Assembly: GCA_023387245.1 (NCBI GenBank)
Contig: JAEWIH010000103.1
Span: 1 to 12,724, forward strand
DNA: 12,724 nt
Reading direction: 5' to 3'
Source: Bacillota bacterium
Lineage (GTDB): Bacteria; Bacillota_I; Bacilli_A; Erysipelotrichales; Erysipelotrichaceae
The notes below the pieces were generated by a model. It saw nothing but the letters and a program-made list of their open reading frames with translations. It ran no database searches and had not been told where the DNA came from. The translations under genes were made by a program, and so were the position numbers. This document shows, piece after piece, positions 9,101-12,724 of this stretch (positions within the stretch are counted from its first letter, which is position 1; the number at the start of each line of letters is the position of its first letter).

Positions 9101-9235
9101 ATTAATGATGTTGCTAGTGCTTCTAGTAAAGTGTTGCCAAATACTGGTGTTGATAATTATTGTAATGGTATATTGGCTTTGTGTTTAATGATTGGTGGTT
9201 ATTTAATTATTAATAGGAAAAATTATTTGGAATAA
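3179..9235 (+). CDS. Wall-anchored multimodular GH31 glycoside hydrolase (possible alpha-N-acetylgalactosaminidase)
   Basis: A 2018-residue secreted enzyme. Order from M at 3179: signal peptide 1-25 (VDA cleavage); GH31 N-terminal sandwich, barrel and C-terminal beta domains to about 880; FN3 891-976; F5/8-C (CBM32-like) 978-1116; dockerin 1124-1183 with two calcium loops (GDLNNDKLVNVDD, GDINYNNTFDIYD); cohesin-like 1190-1317; two homologous beta-sandwich repeats 1346-1490 and 1526-1683; helical FIVAR-like segment 1687-1768; small beta domain to 1881; Asn/Thr-rich wall linker; LPNTG 1986-1990 with membrane span and basic tail. The likely nucleophile is D440 (KTDVAW) and the acid/base is D490 (WTGDQ). 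LYLGHLNCYNRD and SDMDGIFGGG are also seen. The architecture and the GYSFGLNG motif recall the enterococcal GH31 alpha-GalNAcase group, so mucin-type O-glycans are plausible substrates (inference). ATG 3158 is an alternative start, but 3179 fits the RBS (AAAGGG) and signal peptide. The gene is monocistronic. Confidence 0.9.
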   Translation: MKMILKLLLSIFCISILFTPNKVDAVTVDRNRNFTKLGSIINFSNSGNVVNITYSDGSLGKITFLEPQMFRYNIEPSNDFVDVPTRSGKGLDKARITLTNDNDSRYSKPSVAVREQEGNLLIESDKILITIEKQTSLLSITNKETSKKVLAEAAPLSFLNGYTSQTLTRLNNEQFFGGGMQNGRFNHTNQSIKIVNTNNWVDGGVASPNPFYWSTSGIGVVRHTFAQGNYNFDKEYKSQVVTAHNERRFDAYYFVNSDYSQLINEYYHLTGKPNMPKLSALYLGHLNCYNRDTWVEANNGILFPDGKRYREFQPAQLGNRVGIAESLNGYINKGDSKTTIEGGYQFSARAVIDEHIKHNMPLGWFLPNDGYGCGYGKDSTNFDSNIQNLKEFGDYAREKGVDIGLWTQSNLWRNDKEKNEILQRDIDKEVDAGLSFLKTDVAWVGYGYSFGLNGLEIAYPIMAKNNVRPDVITLDGWAGTQRYGGIWTGDQSGGNWEYIRFTIPTYIGSALGGQPNNSSDMDGIFGGGPKIQVRDFQWKTFTTMQLDMDGWGSAPKKPYAYGEPYTSINRYYLKLKSQLMPYLYNELYRSLNGVPFNRAMFINYPNDAYAYTTNTQYQFMVGKDFLVAPIYKNTNMQENGDDIRNNIYLPDANQLWIDYFTGQKYRGGQVLNNFQAPFHKLPLFVRDGAIIPMYLEHNNPQEITASNPKGLDRSYRLFEFYPSGSNTYTLVEDDGKTINYNKGANPTYGQTLTTKIDSVVDNNVATLTINASSGSVDNIPVNRSSEFIVNVSKKPSSIEVSVNNSNVDLVEVADLDTLRKTPNSYVYVESPDLNVFSTSNSPFESVKMITNPKLYVHVAKNNVNSSVIKLVLNDFSNDYELGVDSLNSNLLAPNNLTYNLEASTAYTNDLVWDSVENATSYEIEADGIIKTNLLSPHFVDENLVPNSLHTYRVRSRNVDGYSEWSAPLEVRTIQDPYLNVIKENVTMYHDSQDQPGDGLKKAYDNDLGTMWHTRWTKVKDQDITYLVIDLNKAYDLDKLEYYPRDNGGNGAFISADVEVSLDGKHWTNRKVINFDRNRVNTISLNGQRARYVRFNKLKTVGGFGSAREIMVYSMAPISNHKHLLGDLNNDKLVNVDDFEFIKNYAFSTKGDSYFDYVNSVHGDINYNNTFDIYDIAFIHQQVDNTLVKNRASGQIYLDVSKSNIASNQLIEIPVMGVNLENVYAYSIDLNIDYTQFNKITLISNKQGYTYSLNEPNTKNHWTVGFVAKNQSERINGSNQIATLQLQPKNSFDISKLSASGILVGSDRDEIKLSNILGQQKNYLARSDFDVTYTNDIVPNDDGNNKNILFQDGANGEARLYDGNLNNLSEFKWYYGPNNFPDSVKLPTDFTYNFKKPVNLEAIEIVKRAAGNGTLNKVEIQAFNNDDLLFNQTIDSVPETLIVSLNKEDVITKLIITPLESSGVASGASNPNNRMLTLKEISFVGNYASEKEVIKPAKEMPLPLSDFTSILFTNSKLPTDQVKEGSVLGINGYKLFKAGGNGTPDPIFDLDHSSMAEFSWALDGTGFDDYTRVPLTITFNLKEVKEFNKLLVVQRPQANANGRIKSLQLFGVVNGKDKLIAKMDNVVALNEIVLTATDTINTNVLKLEILETTGNDVSASGVSASDKLNRMLTINEISLFGTEAKVTEDKVADLDVSDLNELLNQFSSKVIDSYLVNDNNEKLIELKNLLQKAKEFVGSNPKDLPENVEIKSELIDKLTKLSKLLSTKEIVSDNDYVTVNYAPAVFGSTSPKLVVSKDADSDSQIVYSIKFMSDGKELQPQLGRLNLALKVNENWTDQSKINIVHIFGENNQRENIQDFALNNSIVEFSVDHLSSFEINYISNDINNNTENTNENTNANNTNENTNNDSSSTLVLITDNKEINKPISKVVVSDINNLTIDDKNRIEAAFRLLNPNATLTITFINDQIVVNDRVFNINDVASASSKVLPNTGVDNYCNGILALCLMIGGYLIINRKNYLE
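7215..8225 (+). repeat. Two tandem homologous modules encoded within the GH31 gene
   Basis: Module 1 (nt about 7215-7645) and module 2 (about 7755-8225) share order and motifs: LF-x-x-G-x-NG near the start, then S/A-EF-x-W, a P-x-x-x-T-x-N-x-K strand, a (I/L)(E/V)(I/V)V-x-R stretch followed by NG, SG-V-A/S-S near the end, and NRMLT-x-x-EIS-x-x-G at the close. DNA identity is low, so this is an old duplication. They look like galactose-binding-fold sugar-binding modules, but I cannot assign a family. Confidence 0.65.
8826..8905 (+). repeat. Low-complexity Asn/Thr/Glu repeat (wall-spanning linker)
   Basis: The reading frame encodes a degenerate NTNE/NTNAN pattern. GAAAATACTAAT occurs at 8855-8866 and again at 8882-8893. 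Such tracts before LPXTG anchors act as flexible wall spacers and vary in length between strains. Confidence 0.7.
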
Positions 9236-9237
9236 AT

Positions 9238-9275
9238 AAATAAGTGGCATTTATTAATTGCCACTTATTTTCTTG
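9238..9275 (+). terminator. Intrinsic terminator after the GH31 gene
   Basis: Perfect 12-bp arms AAATAAGTGGCA (9238-9249) and TGCCACTTATTT (9259-9270) with a 9-nt loop, followed by TCTTG. The stem's own 3' end supplies the T-rich tract. It begins just after the stop codon and isolates the gene from hpf. Confidence 0.88.
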
Positions 9276-9287
9276 AAAACGTTTAAA
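9274..9287 (+). promoter_or_regulatory. cre site (CcpA) over the hpf promoter
   Basis: TGAAAACGTTTAAA matches the cre consensus TGWAARCGYTWNCW at 13 of 14 positions with the central CG intact. It overlaps the -35 box, a position typical of repression by occlusion. It predicts that hpf is low on preferred sugars and rises when carbon is exhausted. Confidence 0.7.
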
Positions 9288-9310
9288 TTTTAGAAAAAAT
9301 AGGATATAAT
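9282..9310 (+). promoter_or_regulatory. Promoter of the hpf leader transcript
   Basis: TTTAAA (9282-9287), a 17-nt spacer and a perfect TATAAT (9305-9310). The expected start near 9317 lies directly before the AAAGGTGG ribosome binding site of the short leader ORF. Confidence 0.7.
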
Positions 9311-9332
9311 ATAGGTGAAAGGTGGTGTCGAT

Positions 9333-9407
9333 ATGGCTAAAATGCGATTGGATATACATCTTCATAAGGATTATGTTATTGTATATCCGCTTCTCTTTTT
9401 TATTTAA
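9333..9407 (+). CDS. 24-codon leader ORF upstream of hpf
   Basis: ATG 9333 is preceded by AAAGGTGG (9318-9325) at 7-nt spacing, right after a strong promoter, and the frame runs 24 codons to TAA at 9405. The peptide begins MAKMRLDIHLHKDY and ends in a hydrophobic PLLFFI. The excellent start signals argue for real translation. The small size and an overlapping hairpin plus T-run suggest a regulatory leader peptide rather than a functional product. The LDIHLHKDY segment faintly resembles the start of PHP-type phosphoesterases, so a decayed gene start is an alternative. No amino acid is strikingly enriched, unlike classical amino-acid attenuators. Confidence 0.45.
   Translation: MAKMRLDIHLHKDYVIVYPLLFFI
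9350..9401 (+). terminator. Possible attenuator inside the hpf leader ORF
   Basis: GGATATACA (9350-9358) pairs perfectly with TGTATATCC (9380-9388). An inner CATA/TATG pair sits within the loop, and a T-rich tract ends in six Ts at 9396-9401. The 9-bp AU-rich stem and long loop make it a weak terminator. A ribosome translating the leader ORF would disrupt it, as in translation-coupled attenuation. Confidence 0.4.
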
Positions 9408-9453
9408 TTAATGGTTTAGGTTTAGAATGGCAATTTAGAAAAGAGGTAAAAAT

Positions 9454-9990
9454 ATGTTAGTTAATATAGTTGGTAAAAATGTTGAAATTACTGAATCTAT
9501 GCGGATGCGTGCTGAAAAGAAATTATTATTATTAGAAAAATATTTTAAAGATTATCAGTCTTTAATTGCTAGAGTATTAGTAAAGATTTATGGTAGTGAA
9601 CAAAAAGTTGAAGTGAGTGTTGATACTCCGATTGGCTTGTTACGGGCTGAAGTTAAAGAATTTGATTTTTATGCGGCTTTAGATAAATCGATAGATCGTT
9701 TAGAGGATCAAATTAGAAGATATAAAACTAAGTTTTCTCATAAACATAAAGAAAAATTATCATTAGCTTTTTTAGAAGAACAAGAATTAGAACAAGAACA
9801 AGATGAAAAATTAGAACCAGTTAGAACTAAGACAATTACTGCCAAAAAGATGAATTTGAATGAGGCAATATTGACAATGGAATTACTTGGTCACGACTTT
9901 TTTGTATATACTGATGATGAAACAAATGAGGTAGCAGTTGTTTATCGTCGTCGTGAAAAAGGTTATGGATTATTAGAAGTAGAGAAATAA
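9454..9990 (+). CDS. hpf: Long-form ribosome hibernation-promoting factor
   Basis: A 178-residue cytoplasmic protein that binds the 30S decoding region and dimerises ribosomes into inactive 100S particles in stationary phase. Residues 1-100 form the S30AE/YfiA-like ribosome-binding domain, starting MLVNIVGKNVEIT, with a basic RRYKTKFSHKHKEK run at 88-101. A Glu/Gln-rich linker spans 105-121. Residues 123-178 are the dimerisation domain of the long Firmicutes form, with NEAILTMELLGHDFFVY (136-152) and VVYRRREKGYGLL (162-174). Its length is normal for long HPF. The RBS is AAGAGGT, 7 nt before ATG. Upstream lie a cre site, a promoter and a leader ORF with a possible attenuator, so control by carbon status is likely. 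It is transcribed alone and converges on the antiporter operon. Confidence 0.95.
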   Translation: MLVNIVGKNVEITESMRMRAEKKLLLLEKYFKDYQSLIARVLVKIYGSEQKVEVSVDTPIGLLRAEVKEFDFYAALDKSIDRLEDQIRRYKTKFSHKHKEKLSLAFLEEQELEQEQDEKLEPVRTKTITAKKMNLNEAILTMELLGHDFFVYTDDETNEVAVVYRRREKGYGLLEVEK

Positions 9991-10027
9991 AAAAACAGGA
10001 GATTATTTAATCTCCTGTGCTTTTTTT
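9989..10027. terminator. Bidirectional terminator shared by hpf and the antiporter operon
   Basis: Perfect 10-bp arms ACAGGAGATT (9995-10004) and AATCTCCTGT (10009-10018) with a 4-nt loop. Seven A residues lie on the left and seven T residues on the right (10021-10027), so it works on both strands. The hairpin contains the last codons and stop of the minus-strand antiporter gene. Confidence 0.93.
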
Positions 10028-11172
10028 AGTGCGACTTTAGTCATAAGTGGTCCAATTAATTCGTATATGACTGTAGAACATAATATAATGGTTCTGATCA
10101 TTGCTCCATGTTCTGGTACTATAGTCATTGCGGTAGTTGCTAAACCGATAGCTACACCTGCTTGGGGAACTAATGTCCAGCCTAAATATTTAGTAACAGT
10201 TGGTTCGCATTTACATATTTTACAGCCAATGGATGCACCTACTACTTTACCAATTACTCTAAATACTAAATATATTAATCCAATTAATCCGACTTGAGAA
10301 ATAATACCGATATTTAATTCAGCGCCACTAAAGAAAAAGAATAACATAAATAGTGGTGGTGTTAACCTATCGATAATATTGAAGATGGGTTCATAAACTG
10401 GTGAAATATTAATATATACAGCCGACATCATCATAATGGTTAATAATGAAGATAGATGTAAATAATCACTTAAACCATTTGCTAGAAAAATCATTGCGAT
10501 AGTTATTGATAAACGATTACCTCGGCCTGTAAATAATTTTGTTAAGTATGAATATAATAGACCTAAAAGTGCTCCGATTAATAATGATAATAAAATTTCA
10601 CTAATAGGTTTAATTAATGACATTAAAATAGATGTTTGTTGAGGATTTGTTAATGATTTAGCGATAGCTGTTGATAGCCCAAAGACAATTAAAGCTACGG
10701 CATCATCTAAAGCTACTACCGGTAATAATGTTTTAGTTACAGGACCTTTAGCATTATATTGTTTAATGATCATTAAAGTAGCTGCGGGTGCAGTAGCAGC
10801 AGCAATAGCTCCTAAACATAAAGCAAAAGGTAGATCAAATCCGAAACAAATTAATGCTATATCGACAATTATAACAGCAAATAATCCTTCTAATATAGCG
10901 ATGATTACAGGTGTCTTTCCAACTTCTTTTAAAAAGCTTAGTTTAAATTCTGCGCCAATTGATAATGCGATAAATCCGAGTGCTATATTTGCTAAAGGAT
11001 TCATAGATTCAACAAAGTTTAGTGGGAGAATTTTTAAACAATATGGTCCAATTATTAATCCTGCTATTAAATATCCAGTAACGTTAGGGAAATGGATTAA
11101 TTTCATTAGTTTACTTGATAATAAGGCAATAAAAAAACATAACGCTAATAAAAGATATATATTTTCTAACAT
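10003..11172 (-). CDS. Cation/proton antiporter, CPA2-type, membrane domain only
   Basis: A 389-residue integral membrane protein of the monovalent cation:proton antiporter-2 family, expected to exchange Na+ or K+ for H+ across the cytoplasmic membrane. About 12 hydrophobic spans are visible. Diagnostic segments are PNVTGYLIAGLIIGPY (29-44), IALSIGAEF (68-76), an ATAPAA discontinuous-helix segment (126-131) and ALDDAV (154-159). The D156-D157 pair sits where family members carry the ion-binding residues. A double Asp is associated with electrogenic Na+/H+ exchange in characterised relatives, so that mode is inferred. There is no C-terminal RCK/TrkA-N domain, which many Kef-like members use for regulation. 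The start codon shares its A with the stop of the upstream PII-like gene (TAATG), implying translational coupling. The ion specificity is not readable from sequence. Confidence 0.85.
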   Translation of the reverse strand: MLENIYLLLALCFFIALLSSKLMKLIHFPNVTGYLIAGLIIGPYCLKILPLNFVESMNPLANIALGFIALSIGAEFKLSFLKEVGKTPVIIAILEGLFAVIIVDIALICFGFDLPFALCLGAIAAATAPAATLMIIKQYNAKGPVTKTLLPVVALDDAVALIVFGLSTAIAKSLTNPQQTSILMSLIKPISEILLSLLIGALLGLLYSYLTKLFTGRGNRLSITIAMIFLANGLSDYLHLSSLLTIMMMSAVYINISPVYEPIFNIIDRLTPPLFMLFFFFSGAELNIGIISQVGLIGLIYLVFRVIGKVVGASIGCKICKCEPTVTKYLGWTLVPQAGVAIGLATTAMTIVPEHGAMIRTIILCSTVIYELIGPLMTKVALKKAQEIK

Positions 11173-11507
11173 TATTTAATTCCCTCACAATATAAAACTG
11201 GGATTGTAATTAAAACACCGTTGTTAGGCTGATTAATATCTCCGATTACAGTTTTAATAATGTTTGCAGTATTAATAACATCTTGATCTTTTACTACTAT
11301 TAAAAGCACTTTTGTTTCTTCATTAAATTGATTACTAATTATTTGTCTTAATGTTCCAAACATTGGTAAATCTGACATACTTGCTAATCCTGATGCCATG
11401 CCATAACCATCGATTATAGTGCCTCCACAGATGTTGTTTTTGCCTAATTCATGCATAATTTGATTTATGAGTTCGGCTTTTTTTAAAAATAAAACTAAAA
11501 GTTGCAT
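11172..11507 (-). CDS. PII-like signalling protein paired with the antiporter
   Basis: A 111-residue soluble protein with PII/CutA-type ferredoxin-like pattern: a first strand MQLLVLFLKK, helix 11-22, GGTIIDGYGM (28-37), a stretch 36-58 in the place of the T-loop (MASGLASMSDLPMFGTLRQ), strand KVLLIVV (66-72), a helix, then GDINQPNNGVLITIPVLYCEG (89-109, GD..PxxGxxxxxPV). This pattern matches small PII-like proteins I know next to sodium:proton antiporters in Firmicutes. Canonical GlnB/GlnK T-loop features such as the modified tyrosine context are absent, so nitrogen sensing should not be assumed. RBS AAGAAGGAAG lies just before ATG. The 1-nt overlap with the antiporter suggests it binds and gates that transporter in response to a nucleotide or similar ligand (inference). 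Confidence 0.72.
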   Translation of the reverse strand: MQLLVLFLKKAELINQIMHELGKNNICGGTIIDGYGMASGLASMSDLPMFGTLRQIISNQFNEETKVLLIVVKDQDVINTANIIKTVIGDINQPNNGVLITIPVLYCEGIK

Positions 11508-11534
11508 TATTCTTCCTTCTTTCTACAATAAATG

Positions 11535-11540
11535 ATTATA
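11535..11540 (-). promoter_or_regulatory. -10 box of the PII-like/antiporter operon
   Basis: The minus strand reads TATAAT here, about 28 nt upstream of the PII-like start codon. No convincing -35 is seen at 16-18 nt, so activation or a weak promoter is possible. It lies back-to-back with the rplJ promoter about 60 bp away. Confidence 0.45.
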
Positions 11541-11579
11541 CTCTTTTATAAAATAAATGGAAGAAATATTCTAAAATAG

Positions 11580-11607
11580 TTGCATTTTTATTGAAATATG
11601 TTATTAT
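11580..11607 (+). promoter_or_regulatory. Promoter of the rplJ-rplL leader
   Basis: TTGCAT (11580-11585), 16 nt, then TATTAT (11602-11607) preceded by TGT, giving an extended -10. The start would fall near 11613, shortly before the L10 leader structure. Confidence 0.5.
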
Positions 11608-11626
11608 TATTAGCGTTAACAATATG

Positions 11627-11705
11627 ACCCAAGACAGTAACTGCTATTAGGCTTAATTTGTTACCGAGGTTAGTAATCTTTTTTTACTTGGCTTGTGTCT
11701 TTATG
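11627..11705 (+). ncRNA. Ribosomal protein L10 leader RNA
   Basis: This is the cis-acting mRNA structure bound by L10-L12 to autoregulate rplJL. The conserved CCCAAGACAG element opens the structure. AAGACA (11631-11636) pairs with TGTCTT (11696-11701) as the closing helix, GTAAC (11637-11641) pairs with GTTAC (11660-11664), and the conserved TACCGAGGT segment follows at 11662-11670. Position, about 55-130 nt before rplJ, is as expected. Confidence 0.85.
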
Positions 11706-11723
11706 TTGTACATAAGCTTTTTT
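11701..11723 (+). terminator. Attenuation terminator after the L10 leader
   Basis: TTATGT (11701-11706) and ACATAA (11710-11715) form a 6-bp hairpin followed by GC and six Ts (11718-11723). Its left arm abuts the 3' strand of the L10 leader closing helix, so folding of the two can be linked. This agrees with transcription attenuation of rplJL known in Bacillus. The short AU-rich stem makes it weak on its own. Confidence 0.55.
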
Positions 11724-11758
11724 ATTGGTTATATTGATAATAAATAGGAGGTATAGAC

Positions 11759-12322
11759 GTGAAAGAACAAGTCTTATTACAAAAACAAGACCTTGTTAGT
11801 GAGATTCGCGAAAAGTTCGATAATTCTGCTTCTGCTGTTGTTGTTGAATATCGTGGGTTATCAGTAGCACAAGTTACACAATTGCGTCGTGATTTATTGA
11901 GCGAGGGAGTAGATTTAAAAGTATATAAAAATACAATGACTCGCCGTGCTATTGAGGGTAAGGGCTATGATGAGTTATTAGAATCATTAAAAGGTCCGAA
12001 TGCGATTGCGTTCTCTAGTGATGCAGTTGCTCCTGCGCGTGTTTTAGCTAAATTTGCTAAAACTAATCAACATCTAGTATTGAAGCAAGCTGTTGTTGAA
12101 GGTAAGGTAATTAGTGTTGAAGAAGTGAAAGAAATTTCTAAATTACCTAATCGTGAAGGTATGCTATCAATGTTACTTGGATGTTTACAATCGCCTATGC
12201 GTAATTTTGCCTGGGCAATTAAACAGTTATCTGAAAAAGATGCTGATGAAAATACTGCAAGTGCAGTTGTTGAAAATGTAGATGCTGCTAAAGAAGTGGC
12301 TGAATCAGTTGTAGCTGAATAA
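11759..12322 (+). CDS. rplJ: 50S ribosomal protein L10
   Basis: A 187-residue protein forming the base of the L12 stalk on the large ribosomal subunit; it binds 23S rRNA and carries L12 dimers that recruit translation factors. Typical segments are [32 protein letters not shown], and [10 protein letters not shown]. The C-terminal helix ([19 protein letters not shown]) starts the L12-binding region. The protein is about 20 residues longer than E. coli or B. subtilis L10 because of an acidic Ala/Val/Glu-rich tail (about 162-187). The start is GTG, fixed by AGGAGGT (11746-11752) at 6-nt spacing. The upstream L10 leader shows feedback control by the L10-L12 complex. rplK and rplA, the usual upstream neighbours, are absent, and a divergent operon lies there instead. 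Confidence 0.96.
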   Translation: MKEQVLLQKQDLVSEIREKFDNSASAVVVEYRGLSVAQVTQLRRDLLSEGVDLKVYKNTMTRRAIEGKGYDELLESLKGPNAIAFSSDAVAPARVLAKFAKTNQHLVLKQAVVEGKVISVEEVKEISKLPNREGMLSMLLGCLQSPMRNFAWAIKQLSEKDADENTASAVVENVDAAKEVAESVVAE

Positions 12323-12335
12323 GGAGGATAATATA

Positions 12336-12716
12336 ATGGCTAAATTAACTGTTAGTGAAGTTATTGAATTTTTGAAAGAAAGTACTATCCTTGAATTAAA
12401 TGAATTAATCAAGGCTGTTGAAGAAGAGTTTGGGGTTACTGCTGCTGCTCCTATGGCTGTAGCTGCTGCTGCTCCTGAAGCTGAAGCTGCTAGTGGTCCA
12501 AGCGAAGTTACTGTAACATTGAAAGAACTTGGTGCTGGTGCTTCTAAAGTTGCTTTAATTAAAGTAGTTCGTGAAATTACAGATTTAGGTATGATGGATG
12601 CTAAGAAATTAGTTGATAATTTACCTGCTGCGATTAAAGAAAACATTAAGCCAGAAGAAGCTGAAGAAATTAAAGCTAAATTGGTTGAAGCTGGTGCTGT
12701 TGTAGAAGTTAAGTAG
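12336..12716 (+). CDS. rplL: 50S ribosomal protein L7/L12
   Basis: A 126-residue stalk protein present in several copies per ribosome, which stimulates GTPase factors. Residues 1-34 are the dimerising N-terminal domain ([20 protein letters not shown]), 35-55 an Ala/Pro/Glu-rich flexible hinge, and 57-126 the globular factor-binding domain ([20 protein letters not shown], then [15 protein letters not shown]). Length and order are normal. The RBS AAGGAGG (12321-12327) overlaps the rplJ stop codon and sits 8 nt before ATG, so it is translated from the same leader-controlled mRNA, with a strong own RBS as expected for a protein needed in excess over L10. The gene is complete; only 8 nt follow it in the window, so what lies downstream is unknown. 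Confidence 0.97.
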   Translation: MAKLTVSEVIEFLKESTILELNELIKAVEEEFGVTAAAPMAVAAAAPEAEAASGPSEVTVTLKELGAGASKVALIKVVREITDLGMMDAKKLVDNLPAAIKENIKPEEAEEIKAKLVEAGAVVEVK

Positions 12717-12724
12717 TTTATATG

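Noticed and set aside
9281..9306. SigB-type promoter (GTTTAA, then AGGATA) before hpf
   Set aside because: The -10 half fits the GGGTAT pattern poorly, while a perfect TATAAT with a 17-nt spacer explains the region better.
10766..11179. 137-codon plus-strand frame opposite the antiporter
   Set aside because: Antisense to conserved transmembrane segments of the antiporter, with no RBS. The frame at 10067-10297 is rejected for the same reason.
12305..12646. 113-codon minus-strand frame opposite rplL
   Set aside because: Ala/Ser-rich reading of the complementary strand of the L7/L12 hinge and domains; not a gene.
1..12724. CRISPR arrays, tRNA/rRNA genes, insertion sequences or phage attachment sites
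   Set aside because: No regularly spaced repeats, tRNA or rRNA signatures, transposase motifs or flanking inverted repeats were found on reading either strand.

Overview
The window comes from an AT-rich, low-GC Gram-positive bacterium. Supporting signs are strong AGGAGG-type ribosome binding sites, a lipoprotein signal, a sortase LPNTG anchor, a long-form hibernation factor (HPF), a CcpA-like cre site and a Firmicutes-type L10 leader RNA. The code is standard: Trp is read from TGG, and all nine genes stop with TAA or TAG. The gene content fits a gut- or host-associated member of the Firmicutes/Erysipelotrichia-like lineages. The taxon cannot be fixed from this sequence alone.

Layout from left to right. 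(1) 1-1276: the 3' end of nadE (glutamine-dependent NAD+ synthase), overlapped by a small thioredoxin-like lipoprotein gene and closed by a strong terminator. (2) 1277-3055: an unusually AT-rich leader with an 18-bp direct repeat, two cre-like palindromes and phased A-tracts, then cstA (CstA-family permease) and its terminator. (3) 3118-9275: a self-contained unit with promoter, candidate operator, one 2018-residue gene and terminator. The gene encodes a secreted, wall-anchored glycoside hydrolase of family GH31, with FN3, F5/8-C, dockerin, cohesin-like and two repeated beta-sandwich modules. (4) 9274-10027: a cre site over a good promoter, a 24-codon leader ORF carrying a possible attenuator, then hpf. 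hpf ends in a terminator shared with the converging operon. (5) 10003-11540, minus strand: a PII-like signalling protein translationally coupled to a CPA2-type cation/proton antiporter. (6) 11580-12716: promoter, L10 leader RNA with terminator, rplJ and rplL.

The regions share a nutrient and energy theme. The GH31 enzyme probably releases sugars from host or mucin-type glycans at the cell surface. CstA takes up small carbon compounds (pyruvate or peptides) under poor supply. HPF shuts ribosomes down when carbon runs out, while rplJL is autoregulated during growth. The cre-like sites before both cstA and hpf suggest one carbon signal controls both. The most notable features are the GH31 protein architecture, the hpf leader, and the PII-like/antiporter pair.
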